The notes under the pieces were generated by a model that saw only the letters and a list, made by a program, of their open reading frames with translations, was not told the DNA's origin and did not search any database. DNA of 64,000 nt from Geodermatophilus sabuli. Its GTDB lineage: Bacteria > Actinomycetota > Actinomycetes > Mycobacteriales > Geodermatophilaceae. The DNA is taken from NCBI RefSeq assembly GCF_010686765.1, contig NZ_JAAGWF010000029.1:1-64000 (forward strand), in the 5' to 3' direction. This document shows, piece by piece, positions 43,420 through 51,607 of the stretch. The stretch's first letter is position 1; each line of letters starts with the position of its first letter. The position numbers were made by a program, and so were the translations under genes.

Positions 43420-43691
43420 CCGCGCACGCGGACCTGCTCCGGGACTACCGGTCGGCCTTCCTGCGCCATCTCTCCCGGCACGAGGAGTCCTCGCTCACCG
43501 CCGGCTACCAGCTCGGCCGGGGTGCGCTGGCCGCCGGGCAGAGCCTGCTGGAGGTCGTCCGGGTGCACCACGAGGTGCTGGTCGAGGTCCTGGTCGACGG
43601 CCCGGCCGACGAGGTGCCGGAGGTCGCGCGGGCGGCGTCGGACTTCCTCACCGAGGTGCTCGCGAGCTACGACATGGCGCGGCGCGGCTGA
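43416..43691 (+). CDS. RsbU N-terminal-like domain protein without phosphatase
   Basis: This 91-aa helical protein resembles the N-terminal RsbT-binding domain of RsbU phosphatases: Y-R-S-A-F-L-R-H-L-S-R, E-S-S-L-T-A-G-Y-Q-L-G-R and L-E-V-V-R-V-H-H-E-V-L. There is no PP2C part. It could be a docking partner for the RsbT module released from the stressosome. GTG 43416 overlaps the rsbS stop. Last gene of the coupled operon. Confidence 0.8.
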   Translation: MTAHADLLRDYRSAFLRHLSRHEESSLTAGYQLGRGALAAGQSLLEVVRVHHEVLVEVLVDGPADEVPEVARAASDFLTEVLASYDMARRG

Positions 43692-43782
43692 CGGTCGTCA
43701 TCCCTCGGCGCTCCCGCGTCATGCGCGGCCCTCGAGGGCGTCTTCACCTCGACACCCGGAGGACCACCAGGGGGACGACGAC

Positions 43783-44136
43783 GTGACCACCCGAGGCTCC
43801 ACCGACGACGGCGACCGACTGCGCAGGTGCGGGGCGGTGCGGTCCCCGGCCGTCACCCCCGCGGCCTGCGGGGACCGGGTGCCGCTGGTCCCGGCCCGGG
43901 CGGACCGTCCCGCCGGTGTGCCTCCGCGCCCGGCCGGTCCGGGGGTCATCGAGCAGCTGCGGCAGGCCGCCGTCTACGTCGAGACGGCCGCGGTCCTGGA
44001 GCGGCGCGCCGGCCGGGCGGACAACCCGGCCCTCGCCGCGCTGCTGCGGGAGCGCGCCGACGTGCGGCGGAGGACCGCCGAGCGGCTGCGGGCCACACTC
44101 ACCGGGCGTACCGCCCCACCGGTGGAGGGGATCTGA
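43783..44136 (+). CDS. 117-aa protein with C-terminal helical hairpin, unknown
   Basis: The first half is Pro/Arg/Ala-rich and probably disordered. The second half (about 57-105) forms helices: I-E-Q-L-R-Q-A-A-V-Y-V-E-T-A-A-V-L-E-R and L-A-A-L-L-R-E-R-A-D. Start GTG 43783. It lies 90 bp after the stressosome operon and may or may not belong to it. Unknown family. Confidence 0.55.
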   Translation: MTTRGSTDDGDRLRRCGAVRSPAVTPAACGDRVPLVPARADRPAGVPPRPAGPGVIEQLRQAAVYVETAAVLERRAGRADNPALAALLRERADVRRRTAERLRATLTGRTAPPVEGI

Positions 44137-44140
44137 TGCG

Positions 44141-44305
44141 ATGACCGGCGGGATCTGCGTCGTGCTCGCCATCGTGGCGTGGGTGCTGACGACCAGCGGG
44201 GCGGCGGTCTGGTACGCGCACTGCCTCACCGGGCTCGAGCAGCACCAGCGCCGCCGTCCCGACCGACGGCACCGGTGGGGCGGACACCACTCCGCACCGC
44301 ACTGA
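44141..44305 (+). CDS. 54-aa single-helix membrane protein
   Basis: The peptide has one membrane helix (about residues 4-24, I-C-V-V-L-A-I-V-A-W-V-L) followed by a His/Arg-rich tail with H-Q-R-R-R-P-D-R-R-H-R-W. GGAGGGG lies 11 bp upstream of the ATG, and the gene starts 4 bp after the previous stop. Unknown function; could be a regulatory micro-membrane protein. Confidence 0.55.
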   Translation: MTGGICVVLAIVAWVLTTSGAAVWYAHCLTGLEQHQRRRPDRRHRWGGHHSAPH

Positions 44306-44317
44306 CCGCCGCGGACC

Positions 44318-45838
44318 TCAGGTGCCGCAGAACGTCCGGTAGGGGCCGAAGTCGCCGGGTGCGGGGGCGGCGTAGCGCTCGAGGCCCGGACGCTCGTCGA
44401 AGGGCCGGGCCAGCACCTCGAGCAGCCGGTCGAAGGGCGCCAGGTCGCCGGTGGTCGCGGCGGCGAGGGCCTCCTCGACCAGGTGGTTGCGGGGGATGTA
44501 GACCGGGTTGGACCGGTCCATGACCTCGGCGTCCGGTCCCAGTGTCAGCCACCGCTGAGTCCAGGCATCGAACGCGGCGAGGTCGAGGACCAGGCGGCGC
44601 GCGGGTTCGGCGTCGCCCCGGGCCGCCTCGCCCAGGCTGCGGAAGAAGGTGGTGACGTCGACCCCGTTGGCCTGCAGCAGGGTCAGCAGGTCGTCGGCGA
44701 GGGCGGAGGTGACGGCGTCGTCGAGGCCGTCGGGCAGACCGAGCTTGGCCCGCATGCCCGCCGCCCAGGCGGCGTCGTAGCGCGGGCGGAAGCCCCCGAG
44801 GGCCTCGACCGCGAGGGCCACCGCCTGCTCCTGGTCGTCGGAGAACAGCGGCAGCAGGGCCTCGGCGAACCGGGCCAGGTTCCACTCCGCGGCGAGCGGC
44901 TGGTTGCCGTAGGCGTAGCGGCCGCCCTCGTCGATGGAGCTGTAGACCGTGCCCGGGTCGAACGCGTCCATGAAGGCGCACGGCCCGTAGTCGATCGTCT
45001 CCCCGGAGATCGTCATGTTGTCGGTGTTCATGACGCCGTGGATGAAGCCGACGCACATCCACTGCGCCACGAGCGACGCCTGCGCGGCGACGACCGCCTC
45101 GAACAGCGCGAGGTGGGGGTGGTCGGCGTCCGCGGCGGCTGGATGGTGGCGGGCGATGGCGGTGTCGGCGAGGCGCCGCAGCAGGTCGACGTCCCCGGTG
45201 GCGCGGGCGTACTGGAAGCTGCCCACCCGCAGGTGGCTGCTGGCCACCCGGGCGAGGACGGCGCCGGGCAGCACCGTCTCGCGGCGGATGGCGCGGCCGG
45301 TCGCCACCACGGCGAGGGAGCGCGTGGTCGGGATGCCGAGGGCGTGCATGGCCTCGCTGATGACGTACTCGCGCAGCATCGGTCCCAGGGCCGCGCGCCC
45401 GTCGGCGCCGCGGGAGAACGGCGTCCGCCCGGAGCCCTTGAGGTGCAGGTCGCGGATCCCGCCCTCGGTGTCGACGAGCTCACCGAGCAGCAGTGCCCGC
45501 CCGTCACCGAGCCGCGGGGCGTACCCGCCGAACTGGTGCCCGGCGTAGGCCTGCGCCACCGGCGCGGCGCCGTCCGGGACGGCGTTGCCGACCAGCAGGC
45601 GGACGCCGGCCTCGCTGCGCAGCGACTCGGCGTCCAGGCCCAGGTCCGCGGCCAGCGCCTCGTTCAGCACCACCAGCTGCGGGTCCGGCGCGTCCTCGGC
45701 CTGCCACGGGAGCGACATCTCGGGCAGCTCGCGGGCGAAACGGTCGGAGAGGGTGACGGCTGGAGCCGGTGCGACGGTCACCCCTCCCAGAGCGCGGGCG
45801 ATGCTGTTCCCATTCCCTCCGCCGGACCGGCCGGTCAC
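44318..45838 (-). CDS. selO: SelO-type protein AMPylase
   Basis: This 506-aa pseudokinase-fold enzyme transfers AMP to protein Ser/Thr/Tyr. Marks: [39 protein letters not shown] and D-Y-G-P-C-A-F-M-D. The C-terminus ends Phe-Cys-Gly-Thr: the Cys is third from last, where animal SelO carries Sec-Ser-Ser. The start may be GTG 45838 or a later codon. Transcribed with the GNAT gene 7 bp upstream. Confidence 0.92.
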   Translation of the reverse strand: MTGRSGGGNGNSIARALGGVTVAPAPAVTLSDRFARELPEMSLPWQAEDAPDPQLVVLNEALAADLGLDAESLRSEAGVRLLVGNAVPDGAAPVAQAYAGHQFGGYAPRLGDGRALLLGELVDTEGGIRDLHLKGSGRTPFSRGADGRAALGPMLREYVISEAMHALGIPTTRSLAVVATGRAIRRETVLPGAVLARVASSHLRVGSFQYARATGDVDLLRRLADTAIARHHPAAADADHPHLALFEAVVAAQASLVAQWMCVGFIHGVMNTDNMTISGETIDYGPCAFMDAFDPGTVYSSIDEGGRYAYGNQPLAAEWNLARFAEALLPLFSDDQEQAVALAVEALGGFRPRYDAAWAAGMRAKLGLPDGLDDAVTSALADDLLTLLQANGVDVTTFFRSLGEAARGDAEPARRLVLDLAAFDAWTQRWLTLGPDAEVMDRSNPVYIPRNHLVEEALAAATTGDLAPFDRLLEVLARPFDERPGLERYAAPAPGDFGPYRTFCGT

Positions 45839-45845
45839 GCCGGCG

Positions 45846-46448
45846 TCACCGGAGGTGCCTGCGCATCACCCAGCGCGGCCGGCCGCCGCTGCGCCCGGTG
45901 GTCGGCGCCGCCCGCTCGAAGCCGGCACGCTCGAACAGCTCCACCGTGCCGACGTAACCGGAGATCACGTCGACCCGGCCGGCGTCGGCCTCGACGGGGT
46001 AGCCCTCGACGACCTCGGCGCCGTGACTCCTGGCGTGGTCGAGGGCGCCGGACAGCAGCCGGTGCATCAGCCCGTGTCCGCGGTAGCCGGCACGCACCAC
46101 GAAGCAGACGGCCACCCAGGTGCCGGGGTCGTCGGGCACCGGGATGGTCCGGGACCCGAGCAGCCGCCGGTGACCGGCGCGGGGTGCGATGGAGCACCAG
46201 CCCGCCACGACGCCGTCCACGTAGACCAGGACCCCGGGACCCGGTTCGGTGGCGCACTCCGCCCGCATGTACGCCGGGCGCTCCCGGTTGGGGACCCGGC
46301 TGTCGCGGTAGGCCATGCACCAGCAGCCCTCGGCGCCGGCGCGCTGGGGGCCGACCACGGTGGCGAAGTCCTCGAAGCGGCCGAGCGCGGGCCGGACGTC
46401 GATGGTCGGCTCGTGGTCGGTGGGGAACCGGGGCCTCGCCGCCACCAC
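45846..46448 (-). CDS. GNAT family N-acetyltransferase
   Basis: This roughly 200-aa acetyltransferase has the acetyl-CoA loop [18 protein letters not shown] and an N-terminal C-W-C-M-A-Y-R-D segment seen in a GNAT subgroup. A tail [14 protein letters not shown] completes the fold. GTG 46448 is inferred; longer frames overlap the ABC permease. Substrate unknown. Confidence 0.82.
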   Translation of the reverse strand: MVAARPRFPTDHEPTIDVRPALGRFEDFATVVGPQRAGAEGCWCMAYRDSRVPNRERPAYMRAECATEPGPGVLVYVDGVVAGWCSIAPRAGHRRLLGSRTIPVPDDPGTWVAVCFVVRAGYRGHGLMHRLLSGALDHARSHGAEVVEGYPVEADAGRVDVISGYVGTVELFERAGFERAAPTTGRSGGRPRWVMRRHLR

Positions 46449-46459
46449 GCCGGCCTCGG

Positions 46460-47305
46460 TCAGTCGCGGGAGCGGCGGCGGAACGCCGACACGGCCAGTG
46501 GCGCGAAGACAGCCGTGAGGAGGAGCGACCAGCCGATCGACACCGCGACGGGGTGCTGCAGCGGCCACGCGGCATCCGCCGCCGCCGGTGCGCCGTTGCC
46601 CCAGAGCTCCCGGCAGGCCTGGGTGACCGCGGAGACGGGGTTCCACTCGGCGATGGCCCGCAGCCACGCGGGCATGCTCTCCGGCGGAGCGAACGTGTTG
46701 GCCACGAAGGTCAGCGGGAACATCACCGTGAACATGAAGCCCTGCACGGCCTCCACGGTCCGCATCATCGACCCGACCCAGATGCCCAGCCAGATGAGCG
46801 CGAAGCCGAACAGCAGCAGGAGCAGGAAGGCGAGCAGCCCGTCCACGACGCCGTTGCGGATCCGCCAGCCGATCAGCAGGCCCGTGAGGGCCATGACCGC
46901 CACACCGATGCTGGAGTGGATGAGGCTCGAGATGCTCCGGCCGACCAGGACCGCCGACCGCGCGATGGGCAGGGACTTGAACCGGTCGACGATCCCCTTC
47001 TGCAGGTCGCTGGTCAGGCCCATGGCCACGATGGCGGAGGAGAACACCATGGTCTGGACCATGATCCCGGGGAGCAGGAACTCCTTGTAGTCGGCGCCTC
47101 GCACCGCGATCGCCCCGCCGAAGACGTAGGCGAACAGCAGCACGAACATCACCGACTGCACCGTGACGTCGAGCAGCATCTCCGGCATCCGCCGGATGTG
47201 CAGCAGGTTGCGCCAGACGATGGTCGACGACGCCCGCAGCAGGGTCGGCGGGGAGATGGGCGGCCGGGCGGCCGGCGCCCGGGTCGTGGCCTGGACGGCG
47301 GTCAT
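46460..47305 (-). CDS. ABC-2 type exporter permease (DrrB-like)
   Basis: This 281-aa permease has six hydrophobic helices and the ABC-2 signature region (P-L-T-F-V-A-N-T-F-A-P-P-E-S-M-P), typical of daunorubicin-resistance DrrB relatives. It starts 4 bp inside the ATPase gene end, so the two are coupled. Likely exports a lipophilic compound or antibiotic. Confidence 0.9.
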   Translation of the reverse strand: MTAVQATTRAPAARPPISPPTLLRASSTIVWRNLLHIRRMPEMLLDVTVQSVMFVLLFAYVFGGAIAVRGADYKEFLLPGIMVQTMVFSSAIVAMGLTSDLQKGIVDRFKSLPIARSAVLVGRSISSLIHSSIGVAVMALTGLLIGWRIRNGVVDGLLAFLLLLLFGFALIWLGIWVGSMMRTVEAVQGFMFTVMFPLTFVANTFAPPESMPAWLRAIAEWNPVSAVTQACRELWGNGAPAAADAAWPLQHPVAVSIGWSLLLTAVFAPLAVSAFRRRSRD

Positions 47306-48285
47306 GATGCGACTCCCTCGTTCGTCAGGTCCGCGGCGCCCCCGGCCTCGGCCCGGTGCCCGGTGAGGTGCAGGAAGACGTCGTCCAGGCTCGGCCGGGC
47401 GAGGCCCAGGTCGTCGAGTTCGATGCCGCTGGTCTCGAACACGGCCGCGATACGGGTCATGTCGCCGAGCCCCCCGGCCTGTGCGGTCAACCGCCGGCTG
47501 CCCCGCTCGACGTGCACCTCCGCGGAGCAGGAGCTCATGAGCTCCGCGGCCCGGTCGACGTCCGAGGCGTGGGTCAGGGTGACGACGACGCTGGCCTGGC
47601 CGGCCTGGTCCTTGAGCTGCGTCGGCGTGCCGGCGGCGATGACCCTGCCCTTGTCGACGACGACGATCTCGTCGGCCAGGTGGTCGGCCTCCTCGAGGTA
47701 CTGCGTCGTCAGGACGAGGGTGGTGCCCTCGCTGACCAGCTCGCGCAGGACCGCCCACAGCCCCGACCGGCTCTGCGGGTCCAGGCCCGTCGTCGGCTCG
47801 TCCAGGAAGAGGATCGGCGGTGCCGCCAGGAGGCTGACCGCCAGGTCGAGACGGCGGCGCATCCCGCCGGAGTACGTCTTCGCCATCCGGTCGGCCGCGT
47901 CGACGAGGTCGAAGCGGGCGAAGAGCCGTTCGGTCGCGTCCTTGACGTACTTCCTGGGCAGCCCGTAGAGGCTGCCGATCAGCTTGAGGTTCTCCCGTCC
48001 GGTGAGGATCTCGTCGACGGTCGCCGCCTGCCCGGTGAGACCCATGCTGCGGCGGACCTCGGTCGGCTGTCTCAGGATGTCGAAACCGGCCACCCGGCCG
48101 GTCCCGCTCGTCGGGACGCTCAACGTCGTGAGCATCCGCACGAGAGTGGTCTTGCCCGCCCCGTTGGGCCCGAGCAGACCGAGGACCGAGCCCTCCGGGA
48201 CGACGAAGCTCACCCCGTCGACGGCTCGGGTCGCGCCGAAGTGCTTGGCCAGGTCGATCGCCTCGACGGCCGGTGCGGTGGTCAT
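47302..48285 (-). CDS. ABC exporter ATPase (DrrA-like)
   Basis: This 327-aa ATPase has Walker A G-P-N-G-A-G-K-T-T, signature Y-S-G-G-M-R-R-R-L-D-L-A, Walker B I-L-F-L-D-E-P-T-T-G-L-D and a C-terminal DrrA-type domain (R-P-S-L-D-D-V-F-L-H-L-T-G). ATG 48285. Pairs with the permease downstream; together a DrrAB-like multidrug/lipid exporter. No resistance or biosynthetic cluster is nearby to hint at the substrate. Confidence 0.92.
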   Translation of the reverse strand: MTTAPAVEAIDLAKHFGATRAVDGVSFVVPEGSVLGLLGPNGAGKTTLVRMLTTLSVPTSGTGRVAGFDILRQPTEVRRSMGLTGQAATVDEILTGRENLKLIGSLYGLPRKYVKDATERLFARFDLVDAADRMAKTYSGGMRRRLDLAVSLLAAPPILFLDEPTTGLDPQSRSGLWAVLRELVSEGTTLVLTTQYLEEADHLADEIVVVDKGRVIAAGTPTQLKDQAGQASVVVTLTHASDVDRAAELMSSCSAEVHVERGSRRLTAQAGGLGDMTRIAAVFETSGIELDDLGLARPSLDDVFLHLTGHRAEAGGAADLTNEGVAS

Positions 48286-48429
48286 GCGGGGATCCTGTTC
48301 CTGGGTACCGACAATTCGGGCGCGGGAGTCCTCCGCGCGGTCGTGCGGCCCAGCATGCGGCCCCGAGGCATCGCGAGGGCAAGGCATTTTCCCGTCCCGG
48401 GTCGGCGCGCGAGGCCCACGACACCCTCC

Positions 48430-49044
48430 TCAGACGACGTCGTAGGTCAGGTGCGTCGCGGTCGACGTGGGGACCACGTCCCGCCGGACGAGGGTGCGCG
48501 CCGCTCCACCGGTGAACAGCGGCGTCCCGGCCCCCAGCACGACGGGGGCCAGGTGCAGCCGCAGGACGTCGACCAGCCCCGCGTCGAAGGCCGAGCCGAC
48601 CGTCGCGCCGCCGCCCATGAGCACGACGTCGAGGTCCTCGCCCCGCTGCGAGGACGCCGCCTCCGCGCGCTCCCGAGCGGCGGCGACGGCGTCGGGCAGA
48701 CCGGTGCTCACGAACGTCCAGTCCAGGTCGGTCAGGCGCACCGACCGCGGCGGCGAGCTCGTCACGACGACGAACGCGGGCTTGCCGACCTCGCCGGCGC
48801 CGTAGCCGGTCTGGTCGTCCCAGCCTCCCGGCCCGTCGACCACGTCGAAGAGCCGCCGGCCGAGGACGACGGCGCCCGAGCCGGCGGTCGACTCGCGCAG
48901 CACCCGGCGGTCGTCGGCGTCCTCGGAGAACGCCCAGGTGTGCAGGGCCTCTCCGCCGTCACCCAGACCGTTGTCGGGGCCGGGGTCGGGACCGGTGACG
49001 AAGCCGTCGAGGGAGACCGAGATGTCCGCGATGATCCGAGTCAT
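48430..49044 (-). CDS. RibD C-terminal / dihydrofolate-reductase-fold protein
   Basis: This 204-aa reductase has I-A-D-I-S-V-S-L-D-G-F at the N-terminus, V-V-L-G-R-R-L-F-D-V and V-V-L-M-G-G-G-A-T-V-G, the NADPH-binding loop of the RibD_C family. Substrate unknown. Two relatives are encoded at 50775-51359 and 62488-63039. Confidence 0.88.
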   Translation of the reverse strand: MTRIIADISVSLDGFVTGPDPGPDNGLGDGGEALHTWAFSEDADDRRVLRESTAGSGAVVLGRRLFDVVDGPGGWDDQTGYGAGEVGKPAFVVVTSSPPRSVRLTDLDWTFVSTGLPDAVAAARERAEAASSQRGEDLDVVLMGGGATVGSAFDAGLVDVLRLHLAPVVLGAGTPLFTGGAARTLVRRDVVPTSTATHLTYDVV

Positions 49045-49218
49045 GCGGGGGAAGACCTGCCCCGCCGCCCGGACTCGTCGCTCCGCCGCGACCGATCTGC
49101 ACGACCACCGCACCCGTGCGGTGCGGCCACGCGGTGCCGGCTGCGCGGACCGGCACCCCCTGTGATGCTCAGGGCACCGCGGGACACCACGGGGGCACGC
49201 TTGCGAAGGGACGGACGC

Positions 49219-50685
49219 ATGACGGTCGACACCGGGCACGACGGGAACGGCGGCGCGGGCGAGTACCACCCGGGCCGGCCGGAGGGCTACTCGACCGAGC
49301 GCGCCCTGCGCCTCGAGGAGGCCGGGGTCGCGTTGGGCACGGTGCACGAGCCGGCGCGGGAGACGCCCGTCCACGCGGAGACCGACGTGCTCGTCGTCGG
49401 TGGCGGGCCCGCCGGCTGTGCCGCGGCGATCGCGGCGCGCCGCGCCGGGGCCCGGGTCACGCTGGTCGAGCGGTACAACCACCTGGGCGGGCTGTCCACC
49501 GGTGGGCTGGTGATCTGGATCGACCGGATGACCGACTGGACGGGGTTCCCGGTGATCTCGGGCTTCGCCACCGAGATCCTCGACCGGCTCCCCGCCGACG
49601 CCGTCGCCGGCGCGCCGCGGGAGCTGTGGGGCTCGACCGACCCGGCGCACGTGGAGCACTGGCGGGAGCGTCTCGGCGCGGCCCGCGAGACCGTGACCTG
49701 GTCGCCGATGATCGACCCCGAGTGGCTCAAGACGGTCTCCGCCGAGCTGTTGCACCAGGAGGGCGTGGCGCTGGTGCTGCACTCCTGGGTGGTCGGGACG
49801 ATCCGGGAGGGCCGGACCGTCCGGGGCGTGGTGTTCGAGAGCAAGGAGGGCCGGCGCGCGATCGTCGCCAAGGTGGTCGTGGACGCGACCGGCGACCTCG
49901 ACGTCTGCGCGGGCGCGGGGGCGCCCTACGAGTCCGACGTCAAGAGCGACGACAGCCCCGTCGCGCACACCCTGAACACCGGCTGGTTGTGGGCCGGGGT
50001 CGACTTCGGTCGCTGGCTGGAGTTCCGCAGGGCCGACCCCGGCGGGCACGCGGCGATGATGAGTGCCGCGCGGGAGGCGCTGGGCTACGTCGAGCGTCCC
50101 TTCGTGGGCTGGCGTGACGACGTCGCCCTGTTCCTCGGGCCCCGGCTGTCGGGGTACAGCGGCCTCAAGGCCGCCGACCTCACCGCGGTCGAACTCGAGT
50201 CGCGGCGGCGGATGCTGGCCCATCTCGAGTTCTTCCGTGCGCACGCGCCCGGCTTCGAGCGCGCGTGGCTCATGCTCTCGGCGCCGCAGGTCGGCGTCCG
50301 GCACACCCGCCGGCTGATCGGCCTGCGCAAGATGAGCCGCCCGGACTGGATGGAGGGCATCGTCCACGCGGACGAGATCGGTGTCTCCCCGTCCCCGTCC
50401 CAGAAGTACGCCAACATCTCCGTGCCCTACGGGGCCATCGTCGCGCGGGACCTCGACAACGTCCTCGCCGCAGGACGCCACATCGCCAGCGACCCCGCGA
50501 CCCAGGCCTTCATGCGGGAGATCCCGCAGTGCTGGATGACGGGTCAGGCCGCCGGCGTGGCCGCCGCCCTGACCGTCGCGACCGGCGCGACGACCGCGAC
50601 CGTCGACGTCGGTCTGGTGCAGCGGGAGCTGCTCCGGCAGGGAGCCCACCTCCGGCCGGCCACGGAGCGGGTCCCCGCTCCGTGA
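49219..50685 (+). CDS. FAD-dependent oxidoreductase
   Basis: This 488-aa flavoprotein has the dinucleotide fold V-L-V-V-G-G-G-P-A-G-C-A-A-A-I-A-A (about 59-75), then R-Y-N-H-L-G-G-L-S-T-G-G and a C-terminal A-A-G-R-H-I-A-S-D-P loop closing on FAD. It belongs to the FAD_oxidored (PF12831-like) group, which includes putative dehydrogenases. ATG 49219. Stands alone on the plus strand; substrate unknown. Confidence 0.85.
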   Translation: MTVDTGHDGNGGAGEYHPGRPEGYSTERALRLEEAGVALGTVHEPARETPVHAETDVLVVGGGPAGCAAAIAARRAGARVTLVERYNHLGGLSTGGLVIWIDRMTDWTGFPVISGFATEILDRLPADAVAGAPRELWGSTDPAHVEHWRERLGAARETVTWSPMIDPEWLKTVSAELLHQEGVALVLHSWVVGTIREGRTVRGVVFESKEGRRAIVAKVVVDATGDLDVCAGAGAPYESDVKSDDSPVAHTLNTGWLWAGVDFGRWLEFRRADPGGHAAMMSAAREALGYVERPFVGWRDDVALFLGPRLSGYSGLKAADLTAVELESRRRMLAHLEFFRAHAPGFERAWLMLSAPQVGVRHTRRLIGLRKMSRPDWMEGIVHADEIGVSPSPSQKYANISVPYGAIVARDLDNVLAAGRHIASDPATQAFMREIPQCWMTGQAAGVAAALTVATGATTATVDVGLVQRELLRQGAHLRPATERVPAP

Positions 50686-50774
50686 CGGCGCACCCCTGAC
50701 CCGACGGCGATGAGTTCCGTCGTCGGTCCCGGTCTGTCTCCGCACACCCGGTCGACCGCATCAGGGAGGGCCTC

Positions 50775-51359
50775 ATGACCGCCGTCTACACCTTCGACGT
50801 CTTCTGCAGCCTCGACGGCTTCGGCTCCTACGGTGAGGACGGCGACTGGGGCGGGTACTGGGGCAAGCAGGGCCCCGAGTTCCTCGACCGCCGGCTCGCC
50901 CAGTACGAGCAGCAGCAGCGGCTGGTCCTCGGGGCCCACACCTTCCGGGACTTCACGGAGTACCTCGGCCCCGGCAGCGGGTGGTCCGAGGCAGGCGACC
51001 CGATCAACGCCCGGATGAAGAACATGCCGACGACGGTGGTGTCGACGACGCTCGAGGGGCCCCTCGACTGGCCGGACGCGACCCTCGTCAGCGGCGACGC
51101 CGTCGACGTGGTCACCCGGCTCAAGGAGGAGTCCGAGCTGCCGTTGCGGTCCCACGGCAGCCTGGCGATGAACCGCTCGCTGATGGCCGCCGGCCTCGTC
51201 GACCGCGTCCAGGTGACCATCTTCCCGGTGATCACCGGTCGGACCGGCGAGGCCCCGGTCTTCGGGGGTGCGGCCGACTTCGACCTCGAGCTGCTCGAAA
51301 GTCGGACGCTCGACGGCCACACCCAGGAGCTCGTCTACCGGCCCACCCTGCACGGCTGA
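50775..51359 (+). CDS. RibD C-terminal / dihydrofolate-reductase-fold protein
   Basis: This 194-aa reductase has F-C-S-L-D-G-F-G-S-Y at the N-terminus, L-V-L-G-A-H-T-F-R-D-F and L-P-L-R-S-H-G-S-L-A-M-N-R-S-L, then I-T-G-R-T-G. It differs from the 48430 paralogue in its aromatic N-terminal insert (D-W-G-G-Y-W-G-K-Q-G). GGGAGG lies upstream of the ATG. Confidence 0.86.
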   Translation: MTAVYTFDVFCSLDGFGSYGEDGDWGGYWGKQGPEFLDRRLAQYEQQQRLVLGAHTFRDFTEYLGPGSGWSEAGDPINARMKNMPTTVVSTTLEGPLDWPDATLVSGDAVDVVTRLKEESELPLRSHGSLAMNRSLMAAGLVDRVQVTIFPVITGRTGEAPVFGGAADFDLELLESRTLDGHTQELVYRPTLHG

Positions 51360-51607
51360 GTCCAGCCACCCACTCGCCCCCGTCCTCGACGACGTCACGC
51401 CCTCCGTCGCGGCGACGGGCGTCGTCGCGCTCCTCGGCACGCCACCGAGGTCGCCGGCCTGGTCCGCGACGACCAGCCGACGGAACCCGCCCCGGGGACG
51501 GGCCGTCAGCGCGGACTGACGTCACGGCGCCCGCAGTCCCCCGCCGAGGGAGGGCGACCACCGGGAAGGCGGTGGGCAACGCCGACCGGCTCTCCTACGC
51601 TCGCCGC

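Noticed and set aside
44483-47968. 1161-codon open frame on the plus strand
   Set aside because: It runs antisense through SelO, the GNAT gene and the ABC transporter genes, all of which have recognisable motifs and coupled starts.
49106-49123. CACCGCAC/GTGCGGTG inverted repeat as an operator
   Set aside because: The two-base loop and position between divergent genes allow an operator, but one copy with no regulator nearby is not enough to report it as a feature.
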